Counted from the first letter of the stretch, positions 1 to 7,373 are shown. The stretch is 14,670 bases of DNA from Pedosphaera sp. (GCA_009695405.1 SIAZ01000066.1:1-14670), one strand, 5' to 3'. Program-made: numbers and translations. The notes: generated by a model from the letters alone, not told the origin.

Positions 1-194
1 GCTTCCACCGAAGCCCGGACATCGGTCCCGTCGGCGGTGCGAGGCACCTGTCCGCTGACGTAAAGCGTCGATCCGGCCTTTCGGGACGGACTAAAGGGCA
101 GTTTGTTGAGCGGGATCGATTTTTGGGCGAGGGCCGCCAACGCAAACCCACCAGCAGTTGCGAGGGTCAGGAGGGTCAGGGAGTAGGGTTTCAT
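1..194 (-). CDS. Exported RidA-family (YjgF/YER057c/UK114) protein, N-terminal part only
   Basis: The reading frame starts at an ATG (reverse of 192-194) and is open to the left edge, giving 64 full codons; the C-terminal part is outside the window. Residues 1-23 look like a Sec signal peptide: Lys at position 2, a hydrophobic stretch rich in Leu and Ala, and an ALA motif just before Gln24 as a likely signal peptidase I site. After it come PLNKLPFSPSRKAG and LYVSGQVPR, which match the start of RidA-family proteins. Cytosolic RidA hydrolyses reactive enamine/imine intermediates from PLP enzymes. An exported version must do something else or act on periplasmic substrates; that is inference. The catalytic arginine and the trimer-forming C-terminal half cannot be checked here. 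It lies downstream of uvrA across a 338-base gap, so it probably has its own promoter. Confidence 0.75.
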   Translation of the reverse strand, partial: MKPYSLTLLTLATAGGFALAALAQKSIPLNKLPFSPSRKAGSTLYVSGQVPRTADGTDVRASVE

Positions 195-532
195 GTTTGA
201 AAGGTATCGAATATTTCTGCGACTTTTTGTGCTGAGAGGCAAGCTTAGAGAGCGGCTCTTAGCGGCGGTGAGCTATTAAAGAAAGGGCCTATCAAGTTTT
301 TTGGGTGGATGAAGTTCCCTCTGGGAGAGAGCTATGCGCTTTACCCGGGTTGCTGGCCCTTGGATTGTTGCGGTATAGACGTGAGACCTTTTCATTGTCC
401 CTGGCTATTATCCGCTGGAAACGATCTTTTTAGTGTGCAGCTTTTTGAGTTTTGCCCGAAAAATCCTGAGTTCTGGCCATTATTTGGTAGTTATCCCGTT
501 CTTCACACGGGCATTGGCGAAAGCGATCTTTT
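195..532. other. Non-coding gap between uvrA and the RidA-family gene
   Basis: This 338-base stretch should hold the 3' end of the uvrA transcript and the promoter of the RidA-family gene, both on the minus strand. The only pairing I see near the uvrA stop is a 5-bp stem (CCCGT 495-499 with ACGGG 507-511) without a T-run, which is too weak to call a terminator. I could not find a well-spaced -35/-10 pair for the downstream gene. A plus-strand frame from 309 into uvrA exists, but it has no family resemblance and lies antisense to uvrA. Confidence 0.5.
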
Positions 533-3500
533 TCAGTTCAGGGTTGGGCTGATAAGTCCCGCCAAAAACTGCCCCGTCTTACTGAGCTCAACTTCAACAA
601 CATGTTCAGGGGGGCCAGCAGCAATCACCCGACCGCCCCGATCGCCGGCCTCAGGTCCAAGATCGATCAACCAATCCACACATTTTAGGACATCTAAATT
701 ATGCTCAATAACCAGCACAGAATGCCCTTGATTTACCAAACGATAGAAGACAGCCAGCAGAGTCTTTACATCCTCGAAATGAAGACCTGTAGTTGGTTCA
801 TCAAAGAGAAATAAAGTAGGTCGAACTGGCGGCAAACGAACTGAGTTTGTTTTTAGTTTGGGCTGAGATCGTTGACCCAATAAGGCCACAGAATCCGCGG
901 ATGGAGACGAGGCTGGGGTTAATGCCAAGTGGCTGACCAACTTCAATCGCTGACTTTCCCCACCCGAGAGCGTATTGATCGCTTGGCCTAATCGCAGATA
1001 ACCCAAGCCGACCTCGCTTAAGAGTGCCAACTTCTCCGCGGCTCGGGTCGCTGGCTTGGATCCGCTAAACTCTCGTAAAAAGCAAACAGCCTCATCTACG
1101 GATAATTCCAGCACATCAGACACGGACAAAGAGCGACCTCCCGGAGCGGTAAGAGTGACCACGGAAATCGCCGCCCGAAACCGACGCCCTTGACACACCG
1201 GACACCGAATGAAGACGTCGCTTAAAAATTGCATTTCAATTTTTTCAAAACCGGCGCCGCGACACTGCTCACATTGGCCTAAAACAGAATTGAAACTGAA
1301 ATGGCCTGCTTTGAGGCCTTGTGCCTTAGCCACTTCACTGGCAGCAAAGAAATCTCGGATATCATCAAAGGCCCCAATGTAGACCGCGGGATTTGAACGG
1401 GGCGTACGTCCCAATGCTGATTGATCGACTAAAACAACCGCCCCTAGATGATGCACTCCTTCCAATTCCATCCCGACTAGCCCCTGCCCACTCGCCTCCG
1501 CCAGTTCATCCTCCAATTCTTCATCACTGGAATCATCGGATCGCGAAGCACTTAAAGCCGTTTGAAGTAGCGGCAATAACGCCTCACGAATGAGTGTCGT
1601 TTTCCCTGAGCCACTCACTCCACTCACTCCCACAAAACGTCCCAACGGAATTTCCACGGTGACATCACGCAGATTATTGATAGAAACATGTTGGATTCGC
1701 AGAAGGGCCAATGCGGGTTCCACAACCCGAAAAGCAGATCGCATCCGGTCCTCTAGAATTCCGATCGATCTTTTTTCCCCCACCGTTGGCAACGCCACAC
1801 GTCGTCGATCAGGAATCGGAATTTGACGACGGCCGGTAAGATAATCTGCCGTCAAGGATCCTTGGGCCGTGCTTAACTCAGACAGTGGACCTTGAAAAAC
1901 AATGGAACCGCCAGTTTCCCCATGGCCTGGTCCGATGTCGATCAACTGGTCTGCTGCTCGCATGACTGCCGCTTCGTGCTCCACGACAACCACCGTGTTT
2001 CCAAGATCGCGCAAACGCTCCAGCAAACCTACCAAACGCGCTGTATCCCGAGGATGCAATCCAACACTTGGTTCATCCAAAACATACAAAGTATTGACCA
2101 ACCTCGTGCCAAGGCAGGTCGTCAGATTTACCCTTTCGGTTTCGCCACCACTCAATGTCCGTGTCGCTCGATCCAATGTCAAATATTCCAACCCCACCTC
2201 AACTAAATATCGGAGGCGTGTTCGCACCTCTGATACCACAAGCGCCACACCCTGAGTTGTTCGAGTGCCAAGGGTCGTCTCCAATGTCTCAAGGTGCTGA
2301 AGCGCATCTCGAACAGGCAACCTGTAGAATTCAGCTAGATCCAAACCCCTTTGATCTGAAGCACTTCGCCATCGGTAAAGAAGCGATCCGGCCTTGAATC
2401 GTTTCCCTTGGCAATCAGGACAAATCCGATAGCTGCGATACCGCGATAGCAACACACGGACGTGCATCTTATACGACTTGCTCTCTAGCCACCGGAAAAA
2501 GCCTTTAACTCCGTACCACTTAAGCGGCCACGATGCCTCTGGATTATGGCTATCATACCCGAGATCACCCTCCATCAACCATTGTTGGTGCTCAAGATTT
2601 AGGTCTTTAAAAGGCACATCAACCGGCACCCTCTGCCGACGAGCCATCCGCAACATATCTGACTGACATTCAGCACTCTGACCCGTCTGCCAAGGTCGTA
2701 CCACTCCCTCAGCCAAAGTCTTCGATCGATCTGGCAATGCCAAATCCGTATCAAGGGTAATAATCCGACCAAACCCCTTACAAGAGGCGCAAGCACCCAG
2801 CGGATGATTAAAAGAAAATAGGGAGGGCGATGCTTCCGGATAATCGATATCACACGCGGCACAGTGCCGACCCAATGAAAAAGCCCCTCCCTTCGATGAC
2901 CATCCACCGAGCGAGGTCAGCACACTCACCGCCAAACGCCCTTGGCCGAACTGATACGCTTGTTCACAGGCTTCTACAAATCGGCCTCGTGCACCATCAT
3001 TTAGGCGAATCCGGTCCACCACTACTGTGAGGAAAATGGGGGCTTCGATGCCGATTTTCGGCATAAAATCTTCCACTCGAACGACATTATCCCCGGATAA
3101 AAGCCGCTGAAATCCCTGTCGAATCAACAACCCAATCTGTTCAGCAACGGACATCTTGACGGATAAAGCTAATTTGAAGGTTACCAACAAATCCGTTCCA
3201 TCCGACTGTGCTGAGCGCACTTGTTTCCAGACGTTTTCTGGGGGTTCAGGGCAGACCGGTTGTTGACACCGACCACAAAGGAGTTGAGCTAACTGCGGCC
3301 AGAGCACCTTCATATGGTCACATAGTTCGGTCATCGTCCCGACTGTACTACGTGTGCTGCGGACAGAATTTTTCTGCTCGATAGCAATGGCCGGGGGAAT
3401 ATTTTCAATGCGGTCAACTGCCGGTTTATCCATCCGATCAAAGAACTGCCGAGCATACGGCGAAAATGTCTCGATATACCGCCGTTGCCCCTCCGCATAG

Positions 3501-3673
3501 AGAGTTTCAAAGGCCAAGGAACTTTTGCCCGACCCGCTGAGGCCGGTGACAACAATCAACTCGCCTAAGGGCAAATCGAGATCGAAGCCCTTCAGATTAT
3601 TCTGCCGGACACCTTGAAGACGGATAAATCCTGCAGACGAAGCGGAGCTACTAGATGGCTTGGATGCCGGCAT
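533..3673 (-). CDS. uvrA: UvrA-family excinuclease ABC subunit A, long variant
   Basis: UvrA is the damage-recognition ATPase of nucleotide excision repair; it scans DNA and loads UvrB. This protein has 1046 residues, against about 940 in E. coli. The first ABC half has Walker A GLSGSGKS (44-51), signature LSGGETER (507-514), Walker B VLDEPS (531-536) and the switch His566. The second half has Walker A GVSGSGKT (685-692), signature LSGGESQR (902-909) and Walker B LFLFDEPT (954-961). Zinc modules are visible as CAAC/CASC (271-274, 295-298) and CEQC/CPVC (801-804, 824-827), the latter the DNA-contacting CX2CX19CX2C finger; further CxxC pairs lie at 133-136 and 418-421. Residues about 135-250 resemble the UvrB-binding domain, which argues against the short UvrA2 class. 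Extra length comes from a Ser-rich N-terminus, an acidic insert (about 703-745) and a low-complexity insert (about 918-950). It starts at ATG, 59 bases after the hairpin that follows ndk. It could be a second, divergent UvrA beside a canonical one elsewhere. Confidence 0.9.
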   Translation of the reverse strand: MPASKPSSSSASSAGFIRLQGVRQNNLKGFDLDLPLGELIVVTGLSGSGKSSLAFETLYAEGQRRYIETFSPYARQFFDRMDKPAVDRIENIPPAIAIEQKNSVRSTRSTVGTMTELCDHMKVLWPQLAQLLCGRCQQPVCPEPPENVWKQVRSAQSDGTDLLVTFKLALSVKMSVAEQIGLLIRQGFQRLLSGDNVVRVEDFMPKIGIEAPIFLTVVVDRIRLNDGARGRFVEACEQAYQFGQGRLAVSVLTSLGGWSSKGGAFSLGRHCAACDIDYPEASPSLFSFNHPLGACASCKGFGRIITLDTDLALPDRSKTLAEGVVRPWQTGQSAECQSDMLRMARRQRVPVDVPFKDLNLEHQQWLMEGDLGYDSHNPEASWPLKWYGVKGFFRWLESKSYKMHVRVLLSRYRSYRICPDCQGKRFKAGSLLYRWRSASDQRGLDLAEFYRLPVRDALQHLETLETTLGTRTTQGVALVVSEVRTRLRYLVEVGLEYLTLDRATRTLSGGETERVNLTTCLGTRLVNTLYVLDEPSVGLHPRDTARLVGLLERLRDLGNTVVVVEHEAAVMRAADQLIDIGPGHGETGGSIVFQGPLSELSTAQGSLTADYLTGRRQIPIPDRRRVALPTVGEKRSIGILEDRMRSAFRVVEPALALLRIQHVSINNLRDVTVEIPLGRFVGVSGVSGSGKTTLIREALLPLLQTALSASRSDDSSDEELEDELAEASGQGLVGMELEGVHHLGAVVLVDQSALGRTPRSNPAVYIGAFDDIRDFFAASEVAKAQGLKAGHFSFNSVLGQCEQCRGAGFEKIEMQFLSDVFIRCPVCQGRRFRAAISVVTLTAPGGRSLSVSDVLELSVDEAVCFLREFSGSKPATRAAEKLALLSEVGLGYLRLGQAINTLSGGESQRLKLVSHLALTPASSPSADSVALLGQRSQPKLKTNSVRLPPVRPTLFLFDEPTTGLHFEDVKTLLAVFYRLVNQGHSVLVIEHNLDVLKCVDWLIDLGPEAGDRGGRVIAAGPPEHVVEVELSKTGQFLAGLISPTLN

Positions 3674-3731
3674 GAGAACTCAAGCTACAAGTCGATTGCT
3701 AGGAGTCAACGTAGCGAGCTATCCTCGTCTT

Positions 3732-3757
3732 GAAACAAGCCCTCAAAGGCTTGTTTC
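3732..3757 (-). terminator. Terminator-like hairpin after ndk
   Basis: A perfect 10-bp inverted repeat, GAAACAAGCC (3732-3741) and GGCTTGTTTC (3748-3757), encloses a 6-base loop. It lies 54 bases past the ndk stop and 58 bases before the uvrA start, so it would separate the two transcription units. The A-rich left arm and T-rich right arm have the shape of a bidirectional intrinsic terminator. The GC core is short and no long T-run follows on the minus strand, so strength is uncertain. It could instead be an operator or a leader hairpin of uvrA. Confidence 0.55.
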
Positions 3758-3811
3758 TTACTCGGTTTATCTCACTCGATTTGAATCAATTCGGTTTTGG
3801 TCGATCGAAGA

Positions 3812-4228
3812 TCAGACAGGGATTTCGTCGGAGCGAAAGAACCGTTTCACTTCGATTTCAGCGTTCTCCACGGAATCCGAGGCATGGGCAATATTTAGCA
3901 TATTGGATTCACCTAGGTCTCCACGCACCGTCCCTTTGGCTGCCTTGCGACTATCTGTTGGACCTAGCAAATCGCGAACGACGATCACTGCATTCTCGCC
4001 CGTTAAAATAAGCGCTAGAACCGGTTCTGACTTCATGAAATTCACGATCTCCGGGAAAAACGGTTTGTCGGTCAAATGCGAATAATGCTCAGTCAAAAGG
4101 GCATCGGTCAGTCGAATCATCTTGGCGGCCTGTAACCGGAGGCCGGCATTTTGAAAGCGTAGTACAACCTCGCCAGCGAGATTTTTCCGCATACAGTCTG
4201 GCTTACAAAGAATTAGAGTACGTTCCAT
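3812..4228 (-). CDS. ndk: Nucleoside diphosphate kinase
   Basis: Ndk transfers the terminal phosphate from ATP to nucleoside diphosphates through a phospho-histidine, balancing NTP and dNTP pools in the cytosol. From the chosen ATG the protein has 138 residues, the usual bacterial length, and begins MERTLILCKPD, the conserved first strand and Lys9 of the family. The catalytic His115 lies in NIAHASDS (112-119), and GTVRGDLG (99-106) is the conserved nucleotide-binding stretch. The frame stays open upstream to 4402, but the extra residues match nothing. A TTG at 4256-4258 lies 10 bases after GGAGGG (4269-4274), so a start ten codons upstream is possible; family conservation favours ATG at 4228. 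It is divergent from the MCE gene, with 161 bases between them, and is followed by a hairpin before uvrA. Confidence 0.95.
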   Translation of the reverse strand: MERTLILCKPDCMRKNLAGEVVLRFQNAGLRLQAAKMIRLTDALLTEHYSHLTDKPFFPEIVNFMKSEPVLALILTGENAVIVVRDLLGPTDSRKAAKGTVRGDLGESNMLNIAHASDSVENAEIEVKRFFRSDEIPV

Positions 4229-4389
4229 CGAGTTGGAAAGAATACCCGAAAACAGCAAATCAGGTAAACCCTCCGTTTTATTGTTTTTGTTGCGACGCCA
4301 TTTTAACCCTCGCCCCGCACTGCGATTGACCAGACTCATTCGACTTTCTAAGCTCCAACCAAGGAAGACGTCCCCTTCCCGCCCTCTCC
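4229..4389. promoter_or_regulatory. Divergent intergenic region between ndk and the MCE gene
   Basis: Both genes are transcribed away from this 161-base stretch, so it must carry promoters for both unless the ndk transcript starts further upstream. The most AT-rich part is 4275-4306. A TAAAAT-like -10 for ndk is read on the minus strand at 4300-4305, and TTGTTT at 4281-4286 could be a -35 for the plus strand, but neither has a good partner at normal spacing. The call rests on gene layout, not on clear motifs. Confidence 0.4.
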
Positions 4390-5367
4390 ATGAAGAACTC
4401 ACTTGAAACTCGTCTCGGACTTTTCTTTGCCTTGGTCGTTGTCGCTGCCTTTATCCTCTTCGAATTCGTCGGGGCCCAACGCTATTTTACCAAGACTATT
4501 CCCATTCGCACACGCTTCAAAACCGCTGGCGACATTAAAGCCGGCGATCCGGTAAAACTAGCGGGCGTCGACATTGGAACTGTCCGCACTGTCCGGATAG
4601 CCGAGGGCAAGGTGGAGATTCTTATGGATATCAATTCCCTCGCCACGCCTGAGGTTCATACGGATAGCAAAGCGTCCATCAAATTTACTGGTCTGATGGG
4701 ACAAAACTTCATCGCCATAGACTTCGGATCCTCCACCTCCCCAGTCATCACCGCCAACTCGGTACTGGAACCACTCGAACAACCGGATCTCGCCGCTATA
4801 ATGACTAAACTCGAGACGGCAGCTGAAGGAATACAAAACATGACCAAAAGCTTCAGTGGCGAAGACTTTGGTAAACTTCTTGGACCTTTGACCGAACTAG
4901 TGAAGGACAACCAGCCTCGGATCGCCTCGATTTTCGGTAATCTTCAAAATTTAACCACCTCGCTTAACGAGGGCAGAGGGACACTTGGCCGTCTTTTAAA
5001 AGAGGACACGCTCTACTCCAATACCCTGCTTGCTGTTACGAACCTGATGAGCACTACCGAAGATCTCAAGCTAACGCTGGCCGATACACGCAAGGTCATC
5101 AACGGCCTTAACGAGGGGAAAGGAACGATGGGTCGGTTGCTCTATGATGAATCCTTGTTTCGTGAGGCCACCAATATGATGACCCACTTGCGGCAAATCA
5201 GCGAAAAGATGAATCGAGGGAATGGCACCGTTGGGCAACTCATCAATGACGATGCCTTCCTGCGTAATCTGAAATTGACCCTTCAAAAGGTGGAAAGAGC
5301 CACGGAAACTCTTGAGGACGCGGGTCCCTTACAAGTGATCGGAACCGCCGCGGGCAGCATCTTCTAA
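4390..5367 (+). CDS. MCE/MlaD-type lipid-transport substrate-binding protein
   Basis: MCE proteins form hexameric rings anchored in the inner membrane that carry phospholipids between inner and outer membranes. The 325-residue protein has a single N-terminal membrane helix (about 9-28) with a short cytosolic start, then an MCE domain (about 38-113): conserved features are FKTAGDIKAGDPVKLAGV, IGTVRTV, and the later FTGLMGQNFIAIDFG. The remaining 200 residues are predicted soluble and largely helical. They contain three copies of a motif, at about 192-210, 240-258 and 274-292, each reading roughly N-x-G-x-GT-hG-x-Lh-x-(E/D)D. Such repeats occur in other MCE proteins with long tails. Partner genes for the ATPase (MlaF) and permease (MlaE) are not adjacent in the window, so they must be elsewhere. 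The FHA gene follows after 69 bases. The last codons are part of a tandem 15-bp duplication. Confidence 0.85.
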   Translation: MKNSLETRLGLFFALVVVAAFILFEFVGAQRYFTKTIPIRTRFKTAGDIKAGDPVKLAGVDIGTVRTVRIAEGKVEILMDINSLATPEVHTDSKASIKFTGLMGQNFIAIDFGSSTSPVITANSVLEPLEQPDLAAIMTKLETAAEGIQNMTKSFSGEDFGKLLGPLTELVKDNQPRIASIFGNLQNLTTSLNEGRGTLGRLLKEDTLYSNTLLAVTNLMSTTEDLKLTLADTRKVINGLNEGKGTMGRLLYDESLFREATNMMTHLRQISEKMNRGNGTVGQLINDDAFLRNLKLTLQKVERATETLEDAGPLQVIGTAAGSIF

Positions 5368-5383
5368 AGCAGCATCTTCTAAA
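5354..5383. repeat. Perfect 15-bp tandem duplication across a stop codon
   Basis: GCAGCATCTTCTAAA occurs at 5354-5368 and again at 5369-5383 with no mismatch. The first copy encodes the last residues of the MCE protein and its TAA stop at 5365-5367. Because the unit is a multiple of three, the second copy repeats the same reading frame and a second in-frame TAA at 5380-5382. It looks like a recent slippage or microduplication event. Confidence 0.95.
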
Positions 5384-5436
5384 CAAGTCTCAGATCCTGA
5401 CGACGTTGAACCACTCTCCAAAGACCACTGTCGCCA

Positions 5437-6042
5437 ATGAATGTGTTTCAACTACGTTCGGTCGAGGGGCCAATGTGCCTCTCTCTCGGGCAGGGCTTCA
5501 CGACAGTAGGTCAAACTATCGGTAACACGTTTGTTCTCAACAACGCCTCCATCTCGGGATACCATTGTGAGATCGAGGTAGCCGATAAGGAGGTGAGAAT
5601 CCGCGATCTTCAGTCGACTAACGGAACATTTATTAACGAGCAACCGATTACTGAAGCGGTCCTTTACACTGGGCAAATCCTCCAACTTGGGTCCTTACAA
5701 TTCCGATTAGAATGTACCGAAGTAACCATCGCAGTCCCCCCCATCTCCAAGCCTGTTAGGGAAGAAAAAGAAACTGCCCGACTAGCCAATGGCGCATTGG
5801 CTTGTTCAATTTTCCCTCAACTCCCAGCGACAGTCGCCTGCGGCCATTGCAAAAAGCCTTACCACCTGAGCGCTCTTCGAGTCATCCAATTGGCTTCAGC
5901 AAAAAGAAAAAAACCACTGTTCTTTTGCCCCGCCTGCAACGGTCAGTGCCATCCCCTGTTCAAACTCGATGAACCTAGGGAATCCTTTCTCAGTGAGTTA
6001 CCAAAAAAAATCGGCTCAAGAATTCGGCGCCTGTTTCGCTGA
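5437..6042 (+). CDS. FHA-domain protein with C-terminal zinc ribbon
   Basis: FHA domains bind phosphothreonine peptides and usually act with Ser/Thr kinases. In this 201-residue protein residues about 5-92 form the FHA domain: SISGYH (38-43) matches the S-x-x-H motif, and DLQSTNGTFIN (57-67) is the canonical distal loop. The usual GR before the first loop is GQ here (Gly25-Gln26), so the Arg that normally helps hold the phosphopeptide is absent. After a charged linker (about 97-117) come CGHC (135-138) and CPAC (164-167), four cysteines spaced like a zinc ribbon, and a basic C-terminus. No signal peptide or membrane segment is visible, so it is probably cytosolic. It lies 69 bases after the MCE gene on the same strand, so co-transcription is likely; whether it regulates lipid transport is inference. 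Its stop is 2 bp from the ispH stop, which is on the other strand. Confidence 0.8.
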   Translation: MNVFQLRSVEGPMCLSLGQGFTTVGQTIGNTFVLNNASISGYHCEIEVADKEVRIRDLQSTNGTFINEQPITEAVLYTGQILQLGSLQFRLECTEVTIAVPPISKPVREEKETARLANGALACSIFPQLPATVACGHCKKPYHLSALRVIQLASAKRKKPLFFCPACNGQCHPLFKLDEPRESFLSELPKKIGSRIRRLFR

Positions 6043-6044
6043 TC

Positions 6045-7307
6045 TCACTCCCCACTTCGTAATGCTTCCAAAATATTAATTCCTCTAAGTGTAAACAGAC
6101 GTCGGATCGTATCCTCAATCAGATTGTTTGGACAACTCGCACCGGCGGTTATTCCGACCGTTATCGAACCATCGAGTCGATACCAGTCGGACGTTAGTTC
6201 CTCGATCGCATTGTGCTGATTCCAATGACGAATCGCTGTCGCTGATTTCATCATCGCCGCATTCCGAATGAAATAAGTGGGTACCACTTTCTCCCCCATT
6301 TCAGCTAAATGAGAGGTGTTAGAGGAATTATAACCACCAACAACTATCAACAAATCCATTGGATCACGAAGCATCTTCTCCAAGGCATCTTGCCGGTCTT
6401 GCGTCGCTCCACAAATCGTATCGAAAAAACGGAAATGGGCTGCCACGTTCTCGATCCCATACCGGGTCTCCATCGCTCGCCGAAATCGGCGTTGAACCTC
6501 CTCCGTTTCACCCCGCAACATAGTGGTCTGATTCGCTACACCCACGGTCAATAGGTGAGTGTCCGGATCGAATCCCGTGGAATAGGCCCCTTTGAATTTA
6601 TCCAGAAAACCTACCCGATCTCCTCCGCGCAGAATGTAGTCACAAACATAATCCGTCTCCTCCAGAGTAAACACCACCAGATAATGCCCCGTCCCATACG
6701 CTGTCGCCTGAGACGTCGTGGCCTTGGTCTCTTCGTGCAGCGCTTTGCCATGAATAATACTGGTGACTGCCTCACGACTGTATTGCTGAACTCGCTTCCA
6801 GACACTCATTACGTCGCCGCAGGTCGTGTCTACGGTCTGACAACCGAAGGCTTCAATCCGTTTGCGGGTGAGCACCTCCGTCCCAAAAGCGGGAATGATC
6901 ACCACATCCTCTTGATTCAAATGCAACCCCACCAATTCCTCGTCCGTTGGCTTGGGTGAAATACTCACAATACCCAACCCACGGATCTGATCGTTGACTT
7001 CCGGATTATGAATAATCTCGCCCAATAAAAAAATGCGAGTCGGCGAAGGAAAGACAGTTCGCGCCGCATAGGCTAGGTCAATCGCTCGCTCTACCCCGTA
7101 ACAAAATCCAAACTCCTTGGCTAAACGAATGGTCAATCCTCCATGTGAAAATTGGCCGCCCGTAGACCTTAATCGTTCCACCAACTCAGATCGAAAATGT
7201 TTAACAACCTGGGCCGCTACCGAAGCCATCACATCGGGACGACGCAGATTTAGTTTCTTCTTCGGTTGAGGCGACCCTACCGCTGTCGCCGGCGCTTCAA
7301 TAGACAT
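6045..7307 (-). CDS. ispH: 4-hydroxy-3-methylbut-2-enyl diphosphate reductase, long form
   Basis: IspH (LytB) is the last enzyme of the MEP isoprenoid pathway; it reduces HMBPP to IPP and DMAPP with a [4Fe-4S] cluster. The three cluster cysteines are Cys69 (FGFCYGVERA), Cys163 (TTCGDVMSVW) and Cys299 (TICGATQDRQ). Substrate-binding residues include His100 in GEIIHNP, His191-Glu192 in the HEETKAT segment and NSSN (327-330). The protein has 420 residues, longer than the about 310 of E. coli; the extra length is an N-terminal extension of about 55 residues and inserts around 140-255, as in cyanobacterial, plant and some Bacteroidota/PVC enzymes. Near the C-terminus the substrate loop reads ASCPNN (390-395), with Cys where many homologues have Thr or Ala. 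It starts at ATG with no clear Shine-Dalgarno, and is the last gene of the minus-strand run, 66 bases after aguA. Confidence 0.95.
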   Translation of the reverse strand: MSIEAPATAVGSPQPKKKLNLRRPDVMASVAAQVVKHFRSELVERLRSTGGQFSHGGLTIRLAKEFGFCYGVERAIDLAYAARTVFPSPTRIFLLGEIIHNPEVNDQIRGLGIVSISPKPTDEELVGLHLNQEDVVIIPAFGTEVLTRKRIEAFGCQTVDTTCGDVMSVWKRVQQYSREAVTSIIHGKALHEETKATTSQATAYGTGHYLVVFTLEETDYVCDYILRGGDRVGFLDKFKGAYSTGFDPDTHLLTVGVANQTTMLRGETEEVQRRFRRAMETRYGIENVAAHFRFFDTICGATQDRQDALEKMLRDPMDLLIVVGGYNSSNTSHLAEMGEKVVPTYFIRNAAMMKSATAIRHWNQHNAIEELTSDWYRLDGSITVGITAGASCPNNLIEDTIRRLFTLRGINILEALRSGE

Positions 7308-7373
7308 GTCGCTGGAGAGGCTAACTACCCAACTGATTTCGTCGAGAATTCAGTGATAGAAGAGTCAAGAACC

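Noticed and set aside
195..532. uvrA terminator at 495-511
   Set aside because: Only a 5-bp stem with a 7-base loop and no following T-run on the minus strand.
309..731. Plus-strand reading frame of 140 codons near the left edge
   Set aside because: Its second half is antisense to the uvrA C-terminus and the protein is rich in Cys, Pro and Trp with no recognisable pattern.
1393..3030. Several plus-strand and alternate-frame reading frames inside uvrA
   Set aside because: They all lie within a gene with complete ABC motifs in the other frame and have no family resemblance.
3660..4085. Plus-strand frame of 141 codons across the uvrA-ndk junction
   Set aside because: It runs antisense to ndk and through the hairpin; composition is Ser/Thr/Arg-rich as expected from a shadow frame.
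4229..4402. N-terminal extension of ndk to 196 residues
   Set aside because: It would overlap the MCE gene start and adds basic sequence unlike any Ndk; the conserved start is MERTLILCKPD.
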